Assembly: GCA_006503535.1 (NCBI GenBank)
Contig: QYRS01000001.1
Location: forward strand, 434,001-498,000
DNA from: Arthrinium phaeospermum
Lineage: Eukaryota > Ascomycota > Sordariomycetes > Amphisphaeriales > Apiosporaceae
Direction of reading: 5' to 3'
DNA length: 64,000 bases
Part shown: positions 10,860 through 22,499 of the stretch, piece after piece
Layout: every line of letters begins with the position of its first letter
How positions within the stretch are numbered: position 1 is the stretch's first letter
Program-made: the position numbers and the translations under genes
The notes under the pieces: model-generated
What the model saw: the letters and a program-made list of their open reading frames with translations, nothing else
What the model was told of the DNA's origin: nothing
Databases searched by the model: none

Positions 10860-12142
10860 TCAAGTGGCGTCTCTCAATTCGTAGAAGCACCGCAAATGCA
10901 CCGGGCGCTCGCTGATGGGGACCCGCAGGTGCTCGGGCAGGAACCCGCCCACGAGGCGCTCCCCCCAAACCGCCAGCAGGTCGCGCCCGGCGCACAGGTC
11001 GCGCAGGAGGGCGGCGGGCTCGTTGGCGGGGAAGTCGACGTAGGCCCGGTGGCAGTACGCGAGGCCGTACAGGTCCTCGCCCAGCAGGGAGTGGGCCGCG
11101 TCGGCGCAGCGGGCGTCGCCGTCGCCGAGGAGGCCGTCCTGGAACCGCTGCAGGGTCATGTCGACCGGGCAGGGCGCGTGCGCGCACTCCGGGAGGCGGC
11201 AGAAGGAGCCCCCGGGGTACCGTCTGGCGGGCCGGATCTGGAGCGCGTGGCGGGGGCGCGGCGGAGGTCGCGGGAAGGGGTCGCGGCCCGGGTCGCGGGG
11301 CCGGCGTGGTAGAGGGTGGTGGCTGGGTCGCCGGGGAAGTCGCACAGGGCGATGAAGCGCTGGTGGGGCTCGAGGGTTCGGCTGGGCTGGCCGGCGACTT
11401 GGAGGTGGTCCCGTTCTATCTTGGTGATCGTGTCCGCGACGACGAAGACGTCGCGTTCCGGGTCGATGTAGATGGCGCCTCTCTTGATTTCGGGGCCAGC
11501 GGGGAACTGGTGTGCCCAGATATTGTCTCGTGTCTTCGGCGACAGCTGGGCTCGGTGTATTCCCTTCCGCAGCGCTTCGGTGGTGGGAGTAGCCCGATGA
11601 CTGTTGGAGCTGACCATGGACCACAGCGACTCGGCTAAAAACTGAAGGGGAGTCTCTTTTCTGACGAATTCTTGGGCTTGGGACGAGAGGGATTCGAACA
11701 CAATTTCTCGCTTAAATGCGGGCAGATCCAATCCCTTATTCATCCGAGCGACGGCCTCAATGGCGGAGACTTGTGCATAGTATCTTTCTTGTCTCGCCGT
11801 GTAGTGTTCGTCGTAGAGTCGACGATCCCTCACTTGGCCAATCCCGCGCGGATCCCAATGATCCTCGAGCATCATTTGTGGTCGCCTCCAGACATCGAGG
11901 CGGACGGAGCAGCGCTTCAGGGCCTCGACGCGGGAGGTGTAGCAGACCTCGAGCAGGACGCGGCGCAGGTTGGGCGTGGGGGTGACGCCCATGGACGCGC
12001 GGCGAGGTTCTACGTCAAGGCGGAAGTGGGAGGCGGCATCGACGAGGACGTAGCGCCGATCCTCCCGGAGGGCTTCCTCCCAGATCGCGAGCTGCAGCTC
12101 AGCCGGGAGGCGAGGGAACGGGTGGAATGTCGGGGTGGCCAT
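10860..12142 (-). CDS. 2EXR-domain protein, one frameshift
   Basis: The chosen start is ATG 12142 (MATPTFHPFPRLPAELQLAI), because the 2EXR signature FxxFxxLPxELQxxIWxxAL begins at once. The apparent extension further upstream has no protein character. The N-terminal domain continues through RYVLVDAASHFRLDVEPRR and LLEVCYTSRVEALKR, as in other fungal 2EXR proteins, an F-box-like family of unclear function common in filamentous fungi. Near 11290-11200, in a very GC-rich stretch, the frame must change to continue into GGSFCRLPECAHAPCPVDMT and on to the stop at 10860. Genomic length is 1283 nt, one short of 428 codons, which fits a single missing base. No GT-AG intron explains the shift. A product of about 427 residues is expected if this is a base-calling error. 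Otherwise the last third is lost. Confidence 0.7.
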
Positions 12143-13244
12143 CGTGATTACTTTGGAATAGCTACGTTGATCTTCTGTGTCGAGTGAGTGGTCGTCCCGG
12201 TGAATAAAAGACGGAAAATAAATGGCGTGGATGACAGTTACTCCATTACACAACAATATGTGTGGTCTTGGATTGTGGATTAATTAGAATGAGAGAGAAA
12301 AAAAAAGAAGAAGAAATATATATATTCGAGTGAACTGTAGGTTCACCACAACTCTGGTTCCCAATGGGCAAGTGCACTTGATGTAGGTTTGTAGGCCAAG
12401 CTTAAAAGCAATTTGAACTCGGGAAGCACCTGGTTATCACAGTAGGCTTACCTCGAGCCGCAGCCACTCGAGTATCTCTACAGCTATGAGCAAATACCCC
12501 ATATTACTTATATTACTTATGAGATCGTGTTCACACAAGGAGTTCAGGCTATGAGTGCCACTACGGACCTTCCACAATTCCAATTGTCCCATCTACTATC
12601 CCACAAGTCTGTATATGCACGATGTCGATCCCCTCGAGCTTACATCATTTGATCGATCCTCTGCTCATCTAAAAAAGGTATTAGAGAGTGAAGCCACAAA
12701 TGTTAACATACCTGTATTGTCTTTCATATGGCAGTAGCCAGGATGTGGACCTATCCCATGGCACATCCGTTTTCTCCTTAGGCATGCCAACAGCTAGGTC
12801 TTCACAAAATGATATCCATTGCACCCTAATTTGGGTTACCTTGTTCAATCATGGTTTCCAGTGAACTGTTATATCCCTTGGGGAACTTCTACTCCGTCAT
12901 CAACGCCCATGCCCGCAACTGGGCCTCCCATGTGGCCACATTACCTCGAAGTAGAAATCCAAGCATGTTCCCAGAGATTGGTACGAGATGTCCGTGAGGA
13001 GGGAAACCCCGATAGACGAGGAAGATTTATTATGATGGGTTCATTCGCCACGAGGTCTATATCAACATGTTTAGTCAACATGAGACTTCTGTGCTCTCCA
13101 TGGTCCCTCTCAAAGTGCCGACCGGCAAGGCCCTCCCTCACAGGCGACATCTTATTCAGAAAGATATCGACCCGGATTCATCACCGTTCCTACCCGAGTC
13201 TTGGAATCTGATATCCGTTTCCCCAAATTCCATCCGATGTAAAT
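12143..13244. other. AT-rich spacer
   Basis: It includes a purine tract and short AT run (12298-12330). No coding signal was found. The small plus-strand frames at 12555-12737 and 12819-13211 lack codon bias. Confidence 0.45.
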
Positions 13245-16200
13245 TTATTTCTTTCCCTTCTTCTTCTGGCGGCGCATCAGTTCGCGAATCTTGGCCTCCA
13301 GCTCCTTCTCATCAGCATCGTCATCACTCCCGTCCGACGCGGCGGCGGCACCCGCGGCGCTCTTTGCGTCGTCACTATCCCTACCGTCTTTTCCTCCATC
13401 CTCATCATCGTCCTCGGAAAAAGACAGCTCATCCTCGCTGCTCGTCACTTCAGGCACCACGGTGCTCCTTTTAGTCCAGCGGTGTGCTTTTGGAGCCGCT
13501 GCCGTCGTCCGGGCCCCGAAGCCCCCTGCGAAGGTTCCGGCGCTAGACGGTGCCCCACGTGGCTCTCTCGCGGCTGGGGCCTCTGACTGGGTGGTGATGG
13601 AAAGGCGGTCGGTGCCCCACGGCGCCTCGTTCGTCGGGTCTGGGGGCTCGCTCATGCCCAGCGTCGTTCGTAGGTAGTGGTCGAACTCCCTGGACCGATC
13701 CGCCATCATGGCAAGCTGTGAACGGCCCAGCTCGGGGAGCGGTCTGTTTTCCGGGTACCGTCCGTCCACCAACCGGCTCTGATACTCATTCTTGACTATG
13801 GAAATGGCGGCTTGGAAAGCATTCCGAATTTGCCTATACGCGCGGATTAGTATTTATGAGGTCATGCTCTCTAATCACGTTGTTTGCTCTTTGCCCCAAG
13901 TCTCTTATGGTTTCTTGCTGTTTTTCTTTTGCAGAAGGGCGAGCAGGGGGCAGGGGGAAAACAGCCGAAAAAGAACGAAAAACGGTGGAAACTAGGCTTA
14001 CCTTCCATTCCAGGCACCCAACCCTTCGTTTTTCATGTCGCGATAATTATCCTTGGCAAACTTGAGAATTTCTGTACGCTTAATAACGAAAGTTGCGGGG
14101 CCACGCAGCTTTTGCTCCCTCCTTGTGCGGTCGATGAAAATGTCGTATAAGCGGCGGGTGGCCGTGAGGTTGAAGGGCAGGTAAAGCAGGCTCAGGTGGA
14201 TGCGAGAGTTCAAGGCCGGATCTATGATGCCGACGCGGTTGGTTGTCAAGAACAGTATGCCCGTGTAGTACTCGAGGCTACGCAAGAAGACGGTGGTGAT
14301 GCCGTTGCGCCGGAAGTCGCTCCGGGTCCGCCTGGCGAAGAAGACGTCGGCCTCGTCTATCAGCAGCACGCATCCCCACTTCTGCGCCAGCTGAAAGTGG
14401 TGCTGCAGACTCGCTTCAACCTCCGCGGCTGTCTCGCCAATGTCGCCGCCGGTCACAAGCAACAGCGGTCGCTTCGTGTGGTCAGCCACGCATTCGGCAG
14501 TAGACGTCTTCCCCACGCCGGGAGCGCCGTGAAGCAGCACGACCAGGCCATTGCCTTTTTCCTTAGTCAAGCCAATACTACTCCCCATCGACTGAGACGT
14601 TCCCGAGACAGTCGTGTCGACAAGGATATCTTGGGAGCTCTCATGCGTCTTGACCAAAGCCTTGATCGTGCTTTTGTAGGTCTCGTCCAGCACGAGGTCA
14701 TTGAAGTCGTTCTTGTATGCGACTTCCCGCAGGTCTGTTATTCGGACTCTGGTCCACATTCGGGTTGGTAATACGAAGGCGTGGACCCAAGTAGGTAGTA
14801 GCATCAGATCATCTTCGGTCAAGTCTTTGGCACCGCGGGCAGCGAAGAGGCTCCCGTTTTCTTGAACAAACGCATTCAGCTGCATTTGGTCCATTTCCCA
14901 GTCTTTGAAGGCGTAGTCTGAGCCACAGCACCCCTCGGAGTATCCGTCGTTGTGCAAACAATGTGGTTTTATCTTCGTCTCACGCCGATCAAATTGGGTC
15001 AGATCCTCCAGGTTAATTCTGGCCTTTGGTTTCCAGCCTGGTTGTGAGTTTATGGCTAAAGCCATGTCGACAATGACTTGTGCGTCAAGTTTGTAAGATC
15101 GCGCGTCTAGTATGTCACCCATGAAGTGTTTGTGCCATGGCACCGTGCTGAGGTCTAAGTATCGGTGGCCTTGCTCGATTAAATCCTTCCGCTTAGTGGC
15201 AGCATCAGGATCGAATCTCATGGGATAAATTGGTAAAGACCTGACTGGAACGCAGCCGAGGTACGGCGATATTGATACCTTTGTCAGCTTAGGCACATAA
15301 CTGGACCCATCAAACTCCATACTCAGACAGTCGACAGTAAAGCCACGGACAGGTGTTGGTTTGTCCTCCCTCTCGCTGAGCCGGTCGATGAGCGGTGGTC
15401 GGCCTCCTGCAAATTGCAGGACTCTGTAGGCATGCGCTGAGTTTGATTGTAGCAACACGTAGTCGCCCCTGTGGAACAAATGCCACAGATCTGCGTAGGC
15501 TATCATCTCCGCCGTACATTCCTCGATGCGTTGCCTAAGTTCAAAGGTTGGCTTCAGATCTTCATCCATAAATCGGATAAGAACATTGAGGTCTTCCAGG
15601 AGATCTTTGTAATCAAACTGTGGGTAGGATTTGTCCTGCTTCTGTCGTTGCAGTGCTGTTTCCACATCGCCGATGCTTTGCCGGATATCCTTTTCGAATG
15701 CCACGAAGAACTTGAAAGGTCTCAAGAATACCGCGCTGGACTCGTTGCTCTCTCTTGGAGGAACTTGGAGGTCGTCAGAGATCTGTGTTGCCGATAACTT
15801 CTGGAGATGCAATAGCAATGGGCGCGATCGGATTCTCAGCCGTTCAGGAGACCATTGCACGCTCGCCTGGTCGCTCTCGAGACCGACCGGTGTTTTGAAA
15901 GTTCCACTGTACGCTTGTTTTTGTTTGTTCTCCATATGTTCTGTTATCAGAACTTCAAGCGCTGCTCTATCCTCCCGTGGTATGTCAAAGGATGCGGCGC
16001 TCAAGCGGAATTGACTCGGGTTCGAACGCTGAAGTATGTGCCGATAGACCGGGTATATTAATCTTCTTCTCCGTAATACAAAATCGTCCGGAAGGTCGTA
16101 AAGATCTTGCTTCACTTTGTATAGCTCCCTTTCAAGCTTTTCGATTCTCAATTCGGCATAGGCGAAATACAAAATGGCCTGCTTGGACCTGGTTGCGAGG

Positions 16201-16454
16201 GTGCCATCGTCCCTTTCTGTTTCCAGGAACAACTTGGTATCATTAGGGTTGCTTGTTATGGACTCGAGCTTCTTCTGGAGGTCTGCCGATTCTTCGCCCT
16301 TGTCTCCAATCTTGGTGGCTTCTTGCAGAACAACAGTTGCCCTGTCGGCATCGGACGGGGTCTCAGATTGCGCGCTGACCGTGGCCCCGACATTGTCTTT
16401 ATCGGGATCATTCGATTTGGGCGATACAGCTTGCCGTCCTGAATGCGGAGTCAT
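13245..16454 (-). CDS. AAA+ ATPase with large N-terminal region (fungal DUF7025-AAA type)
   Basis: There are two exons: 16454-14002 and 13833-13245. The intron (14001-13834, GTAAGC...TATAG) joins WNGR to QIRNAFQAA, a conserved motif of this family, in frame. The 1013-residue protein has an N-terminal half that matches the uncharacterised region of fungal AAA proteins (about residues 240-560). The AAA module carries Walker A GAPGVGKT (643-650), Walker B CVLLIDEAD (695-703), sensor-1 TTNR (737-740) and the arginine-finger context NSRIHLSL (749-756). The C-terminal tail is acidic and Ser-rich and ends in a basic KKKGKK. It is expected to use ATP hydrolysis to remodel a protein substrate, which is unknown. 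The gene is intact, unlike most of its neighbours, and is divergent from the DUF7708 gene over a 513-bp spacer. Confidence 0.92.
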
Positions 16455-16967
16455 GGCTCAAGCAGATCGCTGGGTGTTTCGCGGATGGTATGAGAGATGA
16501 TAATGTTGTCCTAGCTGGGAAAGTCGAGATTGCGGGGGAGATGACGGAATCTCCTCAGCTCTCTCCGACGTTGCCGCCTGACACCTGCTGGCCAGTGACT
16601 AGCCAATAGAGCGTCAAGTCATCCATCCATTGATAACTGCTTTAGCATCGGAGTTGGGGGCCAAATGCAAAGTCAGCCGGGATTCAGGCGAGGGGCGCGC
16701 ACGATAAGCACCTAGCAATACCCCGACATCAACTTCATTGAGCAAACAGCACCAAAACGCAGTTTTCAACTCGATATAGACCCAAGAGGGGAACGTCTAC
16801 AATCTTTTTATCTAACCTCATCGCTTTGTTTTCTTCAGATAGCAGCTATACCAGGCTGGCTAGGGCAAGTGAGAACATTGCGTGTTAAGGCGACTATTCT
16901 GAGAACCCAGCCGACGGAGACTAATCTACATCATAGCAGAGAGGCACTTTACGTGCTCCATCTAACT
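16455..16967. promoter_or_regulatory. shared divergent promoter region
   Basis: This 513-bp spacer separates the start codons of the minus-strand AAA ATPase and the plus-strand DUF7708 gene, so it should hold both promoters. No specific site could be assigned. Confidence 0.5.
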
Positions 16968-19420
16968 ATGGAAGAAAACGCGAGGCAGAACTACTTGCTA
17001 TCAAGGCTGCGCTATCCAGATGAGGCAGCGAGATTCATAGAGAACCAAGTTGCGCCTTCCGGCCAGGTCCCATCAGTTTTCAACGAACGATTCAACGATT
17101 TCGTACTCGTTGATGAGGCAAAACGGCAGGACCAAATCAGGTTGAGTCCCTGTTCCGAATCAAAGGAGTCGCATCTGACTTGAAATTTAGCGCGGATCTA
17201 TGGAAAGAAGCTGACGAGGAGAAAGAACAGCTCTTCTCCATGATGGAGAAGGTGCGTGGGAAGTTAACGAAAAAGAGGTTAGCGGACAACGACACACCCC
17301 TTACTGAGGTAGACTTGCGAAATTGCAAATGGGGGAAGTGATGGATGAGGTGCAGGTGACAGCCACAATGTGGAAAACGTCGGCCATCAAATCCGCCAAG
17401 ACAATGCAGTATATCGACAAGGTCGGACGAAACTCCAAGGCTTTTGAGAGCTGGCTAGGCCTGCTGCCAGCTGGGGATTATGGCTCAAGGTGTGACCTTC
17501 CTATCCCGTTGTCTGGACAAGTTTTTCTCACTCAAACGTAGCATAGCTGGAGTCTTCAAAGTTGTTATCGGTGTAAGTCGTTAGCCATTGGGTACACGGT
17601 ACTTAGTACACGCAGCCTCTCAAGGGAAGTTGTGTAGGAAACGTCGTCTCCCCTTTCCAATGTGAACTTGGTCACCATGCCGGGCAAAAGAGAAGCACAA
17701 GGCTAATACACTTTGGCCGTAGGCAGCTGGCCGGTATACTAAAATCGAAGAAACCATATTCGAGAACCTCTCTGAGATCCCTGACGCCATGGAAAGCGCC
17801 CATCGCTATGTGCAGACATATTTCGATACCCGATACCACTCACTGGAGCGGAAAACATTTGACCTCTTCCGAGCAATAATGCGAGCCCTCCTTCACATTA
17901 TGAAGTTTTTCGCTGATAGCAGTATTCGTAAGTGCTTCTTAGGTCTTGGACTCCATTTTTCTTGGAAAGGATTTCAGGTTTCATTCTTGTATTTTGTTCT
18001 TTGGTTGGTATTTTGGTTCCCCTCTGCCCTTCTTCTAAAGGCTGAGGCTAATATGATCCGTTCCCTATCCAGGCAAGCTCTGGCAGCCGCTTGTACACCA
18101 AAACATGTACAAGAGTGAACTCATAGACAGCATCGACGACATCAAAAGGAAAACCGCGCGGGTTCGAGAAGAGGCTAATCAGTGCCTCGCAGAACGCGCG
18201 TTGAGTCATCATCGCATCTCGCTGGCGACTAATCAGAATTCAGAGACGCAGCTGAGCCTCTTACAGAACATCTACCAAGTGTTGAAGGAGAGCCCATTAC
18301 TAGGCATGGCTCAAGCAGGTACATAAACCTATTATACAGTCGTTCGTCCGGGGCTACAGCCGCCCTTTATGTCCTTTTACGAAATGCCGAAGTTTTCCTG
18401 CTTGTTACGAAGGGTGGATGAGGGAACAGCCATGGATATTGTCCCATACAAGCCGTTGGAGAGGGGTTAACCATGAATGATAATGACACGACATAACTAA
18501 CCCGAGATTATCTGTTAGATGGACTACTGCAACCAAACCCTGCCCTCCTATCGAATATGGAGGCTTCATCTCGCTCTCGCTCTCCGATACCAGAGGAATC
18601 ACCGAGACCGGCCACAGCGTTTCTGCGGGTCAGACTGCTGGAAGCAATAAAGTACGATCCAGACGTCATCGCGGACGATATTGAAGTCACCATCCAGCAT
18701 GGCATTGCCCTCGATGGGCAACCCAAGGCCGTCGCTGCCTCGTTAGCGGCTCATCCGGGGCTCGACGCCTATTTCGGGCACGCGGGTCGCGGCGGCGGCA
18801 AGCCGGCTTCGTCCGCACTACTTGTGAAAAACCACACGGATGCGGCACCCAGCAATGGGGCATCGCTGCTCGGCCACATAGTTGCGGAAGTGGCGCGGAC
18901 CACGGCAGGCCTCCGCGGCGCCTACTTCGTCAGCTACTTCTGCGGCCATCACGGGCCGGAACATGTTGCGCCGCCCTCTTCGAAAGCCGCAACCTCTACA
19001 GCGACTCCCGTCGGCACCATGGTGGCCAGCTTCATCACGCAGCTCTTGACCCAAATGGAAGAGCAGAAGGTGGAGCCCGACCTCGCCTTCCTCAAGGCCG
19101 AGGACTGGCCCCGGCTGCGTCGCGGTAAGCTTACCACGCTGTGCGTCGTCTTCGTGACGCTCGTGGCTCAGTTGCCGCCTGGCAGCGTATTGCTGTGCAT
19201 GATCGACGGGGCGAGCCAGTATGAGACTGCGGCGCTGGGCGCGGACATGGAGGCGCTCGTTCGGCGGTTGGTGCGGTTGGTAGAGAGCCAGGAACACCTG
19301 GTCTATAAGCTGCTGGTGACAAGTCGGACGCGATCGAAGGGCATAGCTCAGTATTTCAAGCAGGATTGCATTCTGGACTTAGATCGTTGGCGTTTCGTGT
19401 CTTTGAGAGACGCGCAGTGA
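16968..19420 (+). CDS. DUF7708-domain protein (NLR-associated type), six exons, one frameshift
   Basis: Exons are 16968-17140, 17191-17489, 17542-17572, 17723-17927, 18073-18318 and 18519-19420. All junctions are GT-AG and keep phase. The start MEENARQNYLLSRLRYP is chosen because an earlier in-frame ATG at 16869 adds nothing domain-like. The DUF7708 region spans LLPAGDYGS, ICGVFKVVIG-like (here IAGVFKVVIG), RYTKIEETIFENLSEIP and RALLHIMKFF. This domain commonly sits at the N terminus of fungal NACHT/ankyrin proteins. The last exon has FVSYFCGHHGPEH, SVLLCMIDGASQYE and VYKLLVTSRTRS, resembling the degenerate NTPase-like tail of stand-alone members. No P-loop was found. One base is missing at the G run 17331-17335: the frame before it (NCKWGK) hits a stop, while the next frame continues VMDEVQVTATMW. 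Corrected length is about 618 residues. Confidence 0.75.
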
Positions 19421-20403
19421 TGCAAGACTCGGATGTTCATCGTATCACTTTGATGGCGAAAACGCTGCTCCTACCAGGCTATGCTGTACTGTGTATACCA
19501 GGGATCGTGCTAGGTGCTGTCGGCATATAATTGATTATTCTGCCTACTGGGTTGTATTCGCTCAATTAACAGCTCAACGCTATCAATACTAGAAGACCAT
19601 TGCGGTATTGGTTGAGATTGCCGGTTTTGGCACATGATTGATCAATCCATTGATCAGGATAATCCATTGATTTTAAATATCACCAGATGTCGGCTTCAAT
19701 CAGACGCGATGTATCCCGGCCAAGAGTGGACGCAAGTATTGCCTACTTAGCAGCTGAGATGTTACTGTAGAAGCGGGCTACCAAGTTGGGGTCAAGCTAT
19801 GTAGATCAGCCCAAGGCGCGATGAAGATGATGCCGAGCTTGTCTGCGGGGTCGACTTTTCAGCTTGTTGATCCGCAATTACCAAGAGAGAGACTTGCATT
19901 TCATCAGTCGTTGGATATGTCACTTACGCAGGTTTAACAGCGTTGCCTTGAACCTGGAGCTGTTTGTATGACGTACAAGGAGGATTTCGACTCCGGTGCC
20001 GAGCCGAGCCGAGCTGCTGACCAGGGTTGAGTACGCAGCTGCAGTAGTGGTACCATTCAAACCTCCAGATATAGAACCACCTCGGCCGGCATTGGTGACG
20101 CTTGAGCACCGAACCTGGCTACTGGGCTAGTCAAGCCAGGTAAAATACTGGGGAATCGCGGAGATTGTTTCTTGGAGATCTCGTGTTTCCCCGCATTCCC
20201 CTCACGCACTTCCCCGTGATGTGAGGACCTTGCAGATGCCGGCAATCATCTGTCGAGTCTGCGCGTGATGTGTACGACGGCGGTGAATTACTGCATCCAC
20301 TCTCGTCGCGTACGATGATGATAAATATGGCCCTCCCTCCCGACAGCCATGGCCACGACGGGTCTAATAACGTCACGGGTTCCAGAGGATCGAATACGGG
20401 ACC
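19421..20403. other. spacer and GH1 promoter side
   Basis: No gene found. A short (GCCGA)n run lies at about 20001-20017. Open frames reading left from inside the GH1 gene are its mirror images. Confidence 0.45.
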
Positions 20404-22266
20404 ATGAGGAGTGCCACGGTTCTTGCTATCGGCTGGTCCACGGCCGCATTGGCCCAGCAGGTCTACGCTCCTGCCGATGGGCCTGTGGTGCGACCGACGA
20501 AATGCTCGGCAAATGGCTCGTACGCTACAGCAAGTCCGGTCTACTCTTTCAGCCAGTTCTCCTTCACCCAGACCGAGACGGTACGTACGGCGACGTCGGT
20601 TACCCCGGGGCCGAGCACTACCTACGCGCCACCCTACGAGTCTCTTAGTCATCTTGTGCCGGATCTGGCGACGACGACCTGGGGAAACTGGTATCCCAAT
20701 GCCACCGTAACTGCGACAGACAGTGCCGACCCGTACGGGCAGGCTGCCTGGTCCGCCATCTGGAAGCGCGTCAACCTGGCCAACTTTACCGATCGGGGCA
20801 TGTACTCTACTACGGTCTCTCCTACCCCCGTTCCCACGAGCGAGCTGGTGCTGCCGCCGCCCAGCTACTTCCAGCCTCAGGACTCTTACTACTTCCCCAA
20901 GGACTTCGAATTTGGCGTTGCCGGTTCGGCCTCCCAGATTGAGGGCGCCATTGCCGACGAGGGCCGCACCCCCACCCTCATGGAGGTTCTCACAGTGGCA
21001 TACTCCCCAGACGACCCCAAGAACTACGTAACCAACGAGAACTACTACCTGTACAAGCAGGACATCGAGCGCCTGGCCGCCATGGGCGTCAAGTACTACT
21101 CTTTCTCGATACCCTGGACCCGGATCCTGCCGTTCGCGCTCGAGGGCACGCCCGTCAACCAGCAGGGGCTGGCCCACTACGAGGACCTCATCAACTTCAC
21201 CATCGAGAAGGGCATGGTGCCCCACGTGACCCTCCTCCACTTCGACACACCGCTACAATTCTATGACGACCCGTACAACCGGAGCACGCCGACGGTCGGG
21301 CGCGGCGACGGCGGCTACAGCCACCCCAAGTTCCAGGACGCCTTCGTGCACTACGGCAAGGTCGTCATGACGCACTTCGCCGACCGCGTGCCCGTGTGGT
21401 ACACGTTTAACGAGCCGCTGCTGTACTGCGAAAACGGCAAGGCCGTCGACGCCGTCATCAAGGCACACGCGCGGCTGTTCCATTTCTACCATGAGGAGAT
21501 CAAGGGGGCCGGGCGGGTTGCCATCAAGTTCAACGACAACTTCGGGGTGCCGCGGGACCCCGCCGACCCCCAGGACGTCGAGGCCGCGAACCACTTCAAC
21601 GAGTTCCAGCTCGCCACCTTCGCGAACCCCCTCTTCCTCGGCCGGGACTACCCGGAGGCCTTCAAGATGACCATCCCGGACCACGTGCCGCTGACGGCCG
21701 AGGACCTCGCGTACCTCAACGGCACGGCCGACTTCCTGGGCATCGACCCCTACACGGCGACGGTGGTGTCGCCCCCCGACCACGGCATCGCGGCCTGCGC
21801 CACCAACATGTCGGACCCGCTGTTCCCGTACTGCGTCAAAGAGGAGACCGTCACGACGACGGGCTGGAACATCGGCTACCGGTCCGAGTCGTACGTGTAC
21901 CTGACTCCCGCGTACCTGCGGACCTACCTCAACTACCTGTGGAACACGTTCCGGGCGCCCGTGGTCATCACCGAGTTCGGGTTCCCCGTGTTCCGCGAGG
22001 CCGACGCCGAGGACCTGTCGGACCAGCTGTTCGACCAGCCGCGCAGCGACTACTATGTCCAGTTCCTGTCGGAAACGCTCAAGGCCATTTGGGAGGACGG
22101 CGTGCACGTGGCCGGCGCCTTCGCCTGGAGCTTTGCGGATAATTGGGAGTTTGGGGACTATGACCAGCACTTTGGGATTCAGGCGGTCAATCGGACGACT
22201 ATGGAGCGGGGGTACAAGAAGAGTTTCTTTGATGTGGTGGATTTTGTGGCGGCGCGGACGCAGTAA
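20404..22266 (+). CDS. secreted glycoside hydrolase family 1 (beta-glucosidase-like)
   Basis: This is a single-exon gene of 620 residues. A signal peptide (MRSATVLAIGWSTAALA, cleavage after about 17) predicts export. Residues 20-155 form a Ser/Thr/Pro-rich, low-complexity extension not found in ordinary GH1 enzymes (450-500 residues). The GH1 fold starts at YYFPKDFEFGVAGSASQIEG (162-181), with the glycone-binding Gln179. The acid/base is Glu337 in TFNEP and the nucleophile Glu524 in VITEFG. LLHFDTP (277-283) and FAWSFADNWEF (573-583) match the family's sugar-binding stretches. Several NxS/T sites are present (for example N99, N127, N439). It should cleave beta-glycosidic bonds from oligosaccharides or glycosides outside the cell. 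The exact substrate is not clear, because the usual TENG reads TEFG and the usual HWD reads HFD. Confidence 0.93.
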   Translation: MRSATVLAIGWSTAALAQQVYAPADGPVVRPTKCSANGSYATASPVYSFSQFSFTQTETVRTATSVTPGPSTTYAPPYESLSHLVPDLATTTWGNWYPNATVTATDSADPYGQAAWSAIWKRVNLANFTDRGMYSTTVSPTPVPTSELVLPPPSYFQPQDSYYFPKDFEFGVAGSASQIEGAIADEGRTPTLMEVLTVAYSPDDPKNYVTNENYYLYKQDIERLAAMGVKYYSFSIPWTRILPFALEGTPVNQQGLAHYEDLINFTIEKGMVPHVTLLHFDTPLQFYDDPYNRSTPTVGRGDGGYSHPKFQDAFVHYGKVVMTHFADRVPVWYTFNEPLLYCENGKAVDAVIKAHARLFHFYHEEIKGAGRVAIKFNDNFGVPRDPADPQDVEAANHFNEFQLATFANPLFLGRDYPEAFKMTIPDHVPLTAEDLAYLNGTADFLGIDPYTATVVSPPDHGIAACATNMSDPLFPYCVKEETVTTTGWNIGYRSESYVYLTPAYLRTYLNYLWNTFRAPVVITEFGFPVFREADAEDLSDQLFDQPRSDYYVQFLSETLKAIWEDGVHVAGAFAWSFADNWEFGDYDQHFGIQAVNRTTMERGYKKSFFDVVDFVAARTQ

Positions 22267-22499
22267 TAGGGGGGAGGGAAGCAAGCAAAGCACCGCCACG
22301 CACGTGCAATTGTGGCTGGATTGGGGTAATGCGACCTCGTGAGGGGGAGGTGCAGGGGAGGGACAGTACTTTAACCGACACCCAAATTGTCGGAAATTCA
22401 CATCAATAGCATTAATATCGCTTGCAGGCGGCTCACCGTATCACAATGATTGATTGAACATAATCCCTTTCCACATTCTGTGTTTGGTCGTCAGGACAA

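Noticed and set aside
11680..11710. tRNA-like B box on the minus strand (TGTTCGAATCCC)
   Set aside because: It lies within the coding sequence of the 2EXR gene (IVFESLSSQ), and no tRNA fold surrounds it.
20131..21240. 369-codon minus-strand open frame
   Set aside because: It overlaps the GH1 gene antisense, with the same shadow composition.
21253..22401. 382-codon minus-strand open frame
   Set aside because: It is a mirror of the GH1 gene, with a Val/Arg/His-rich translation and no motifs.
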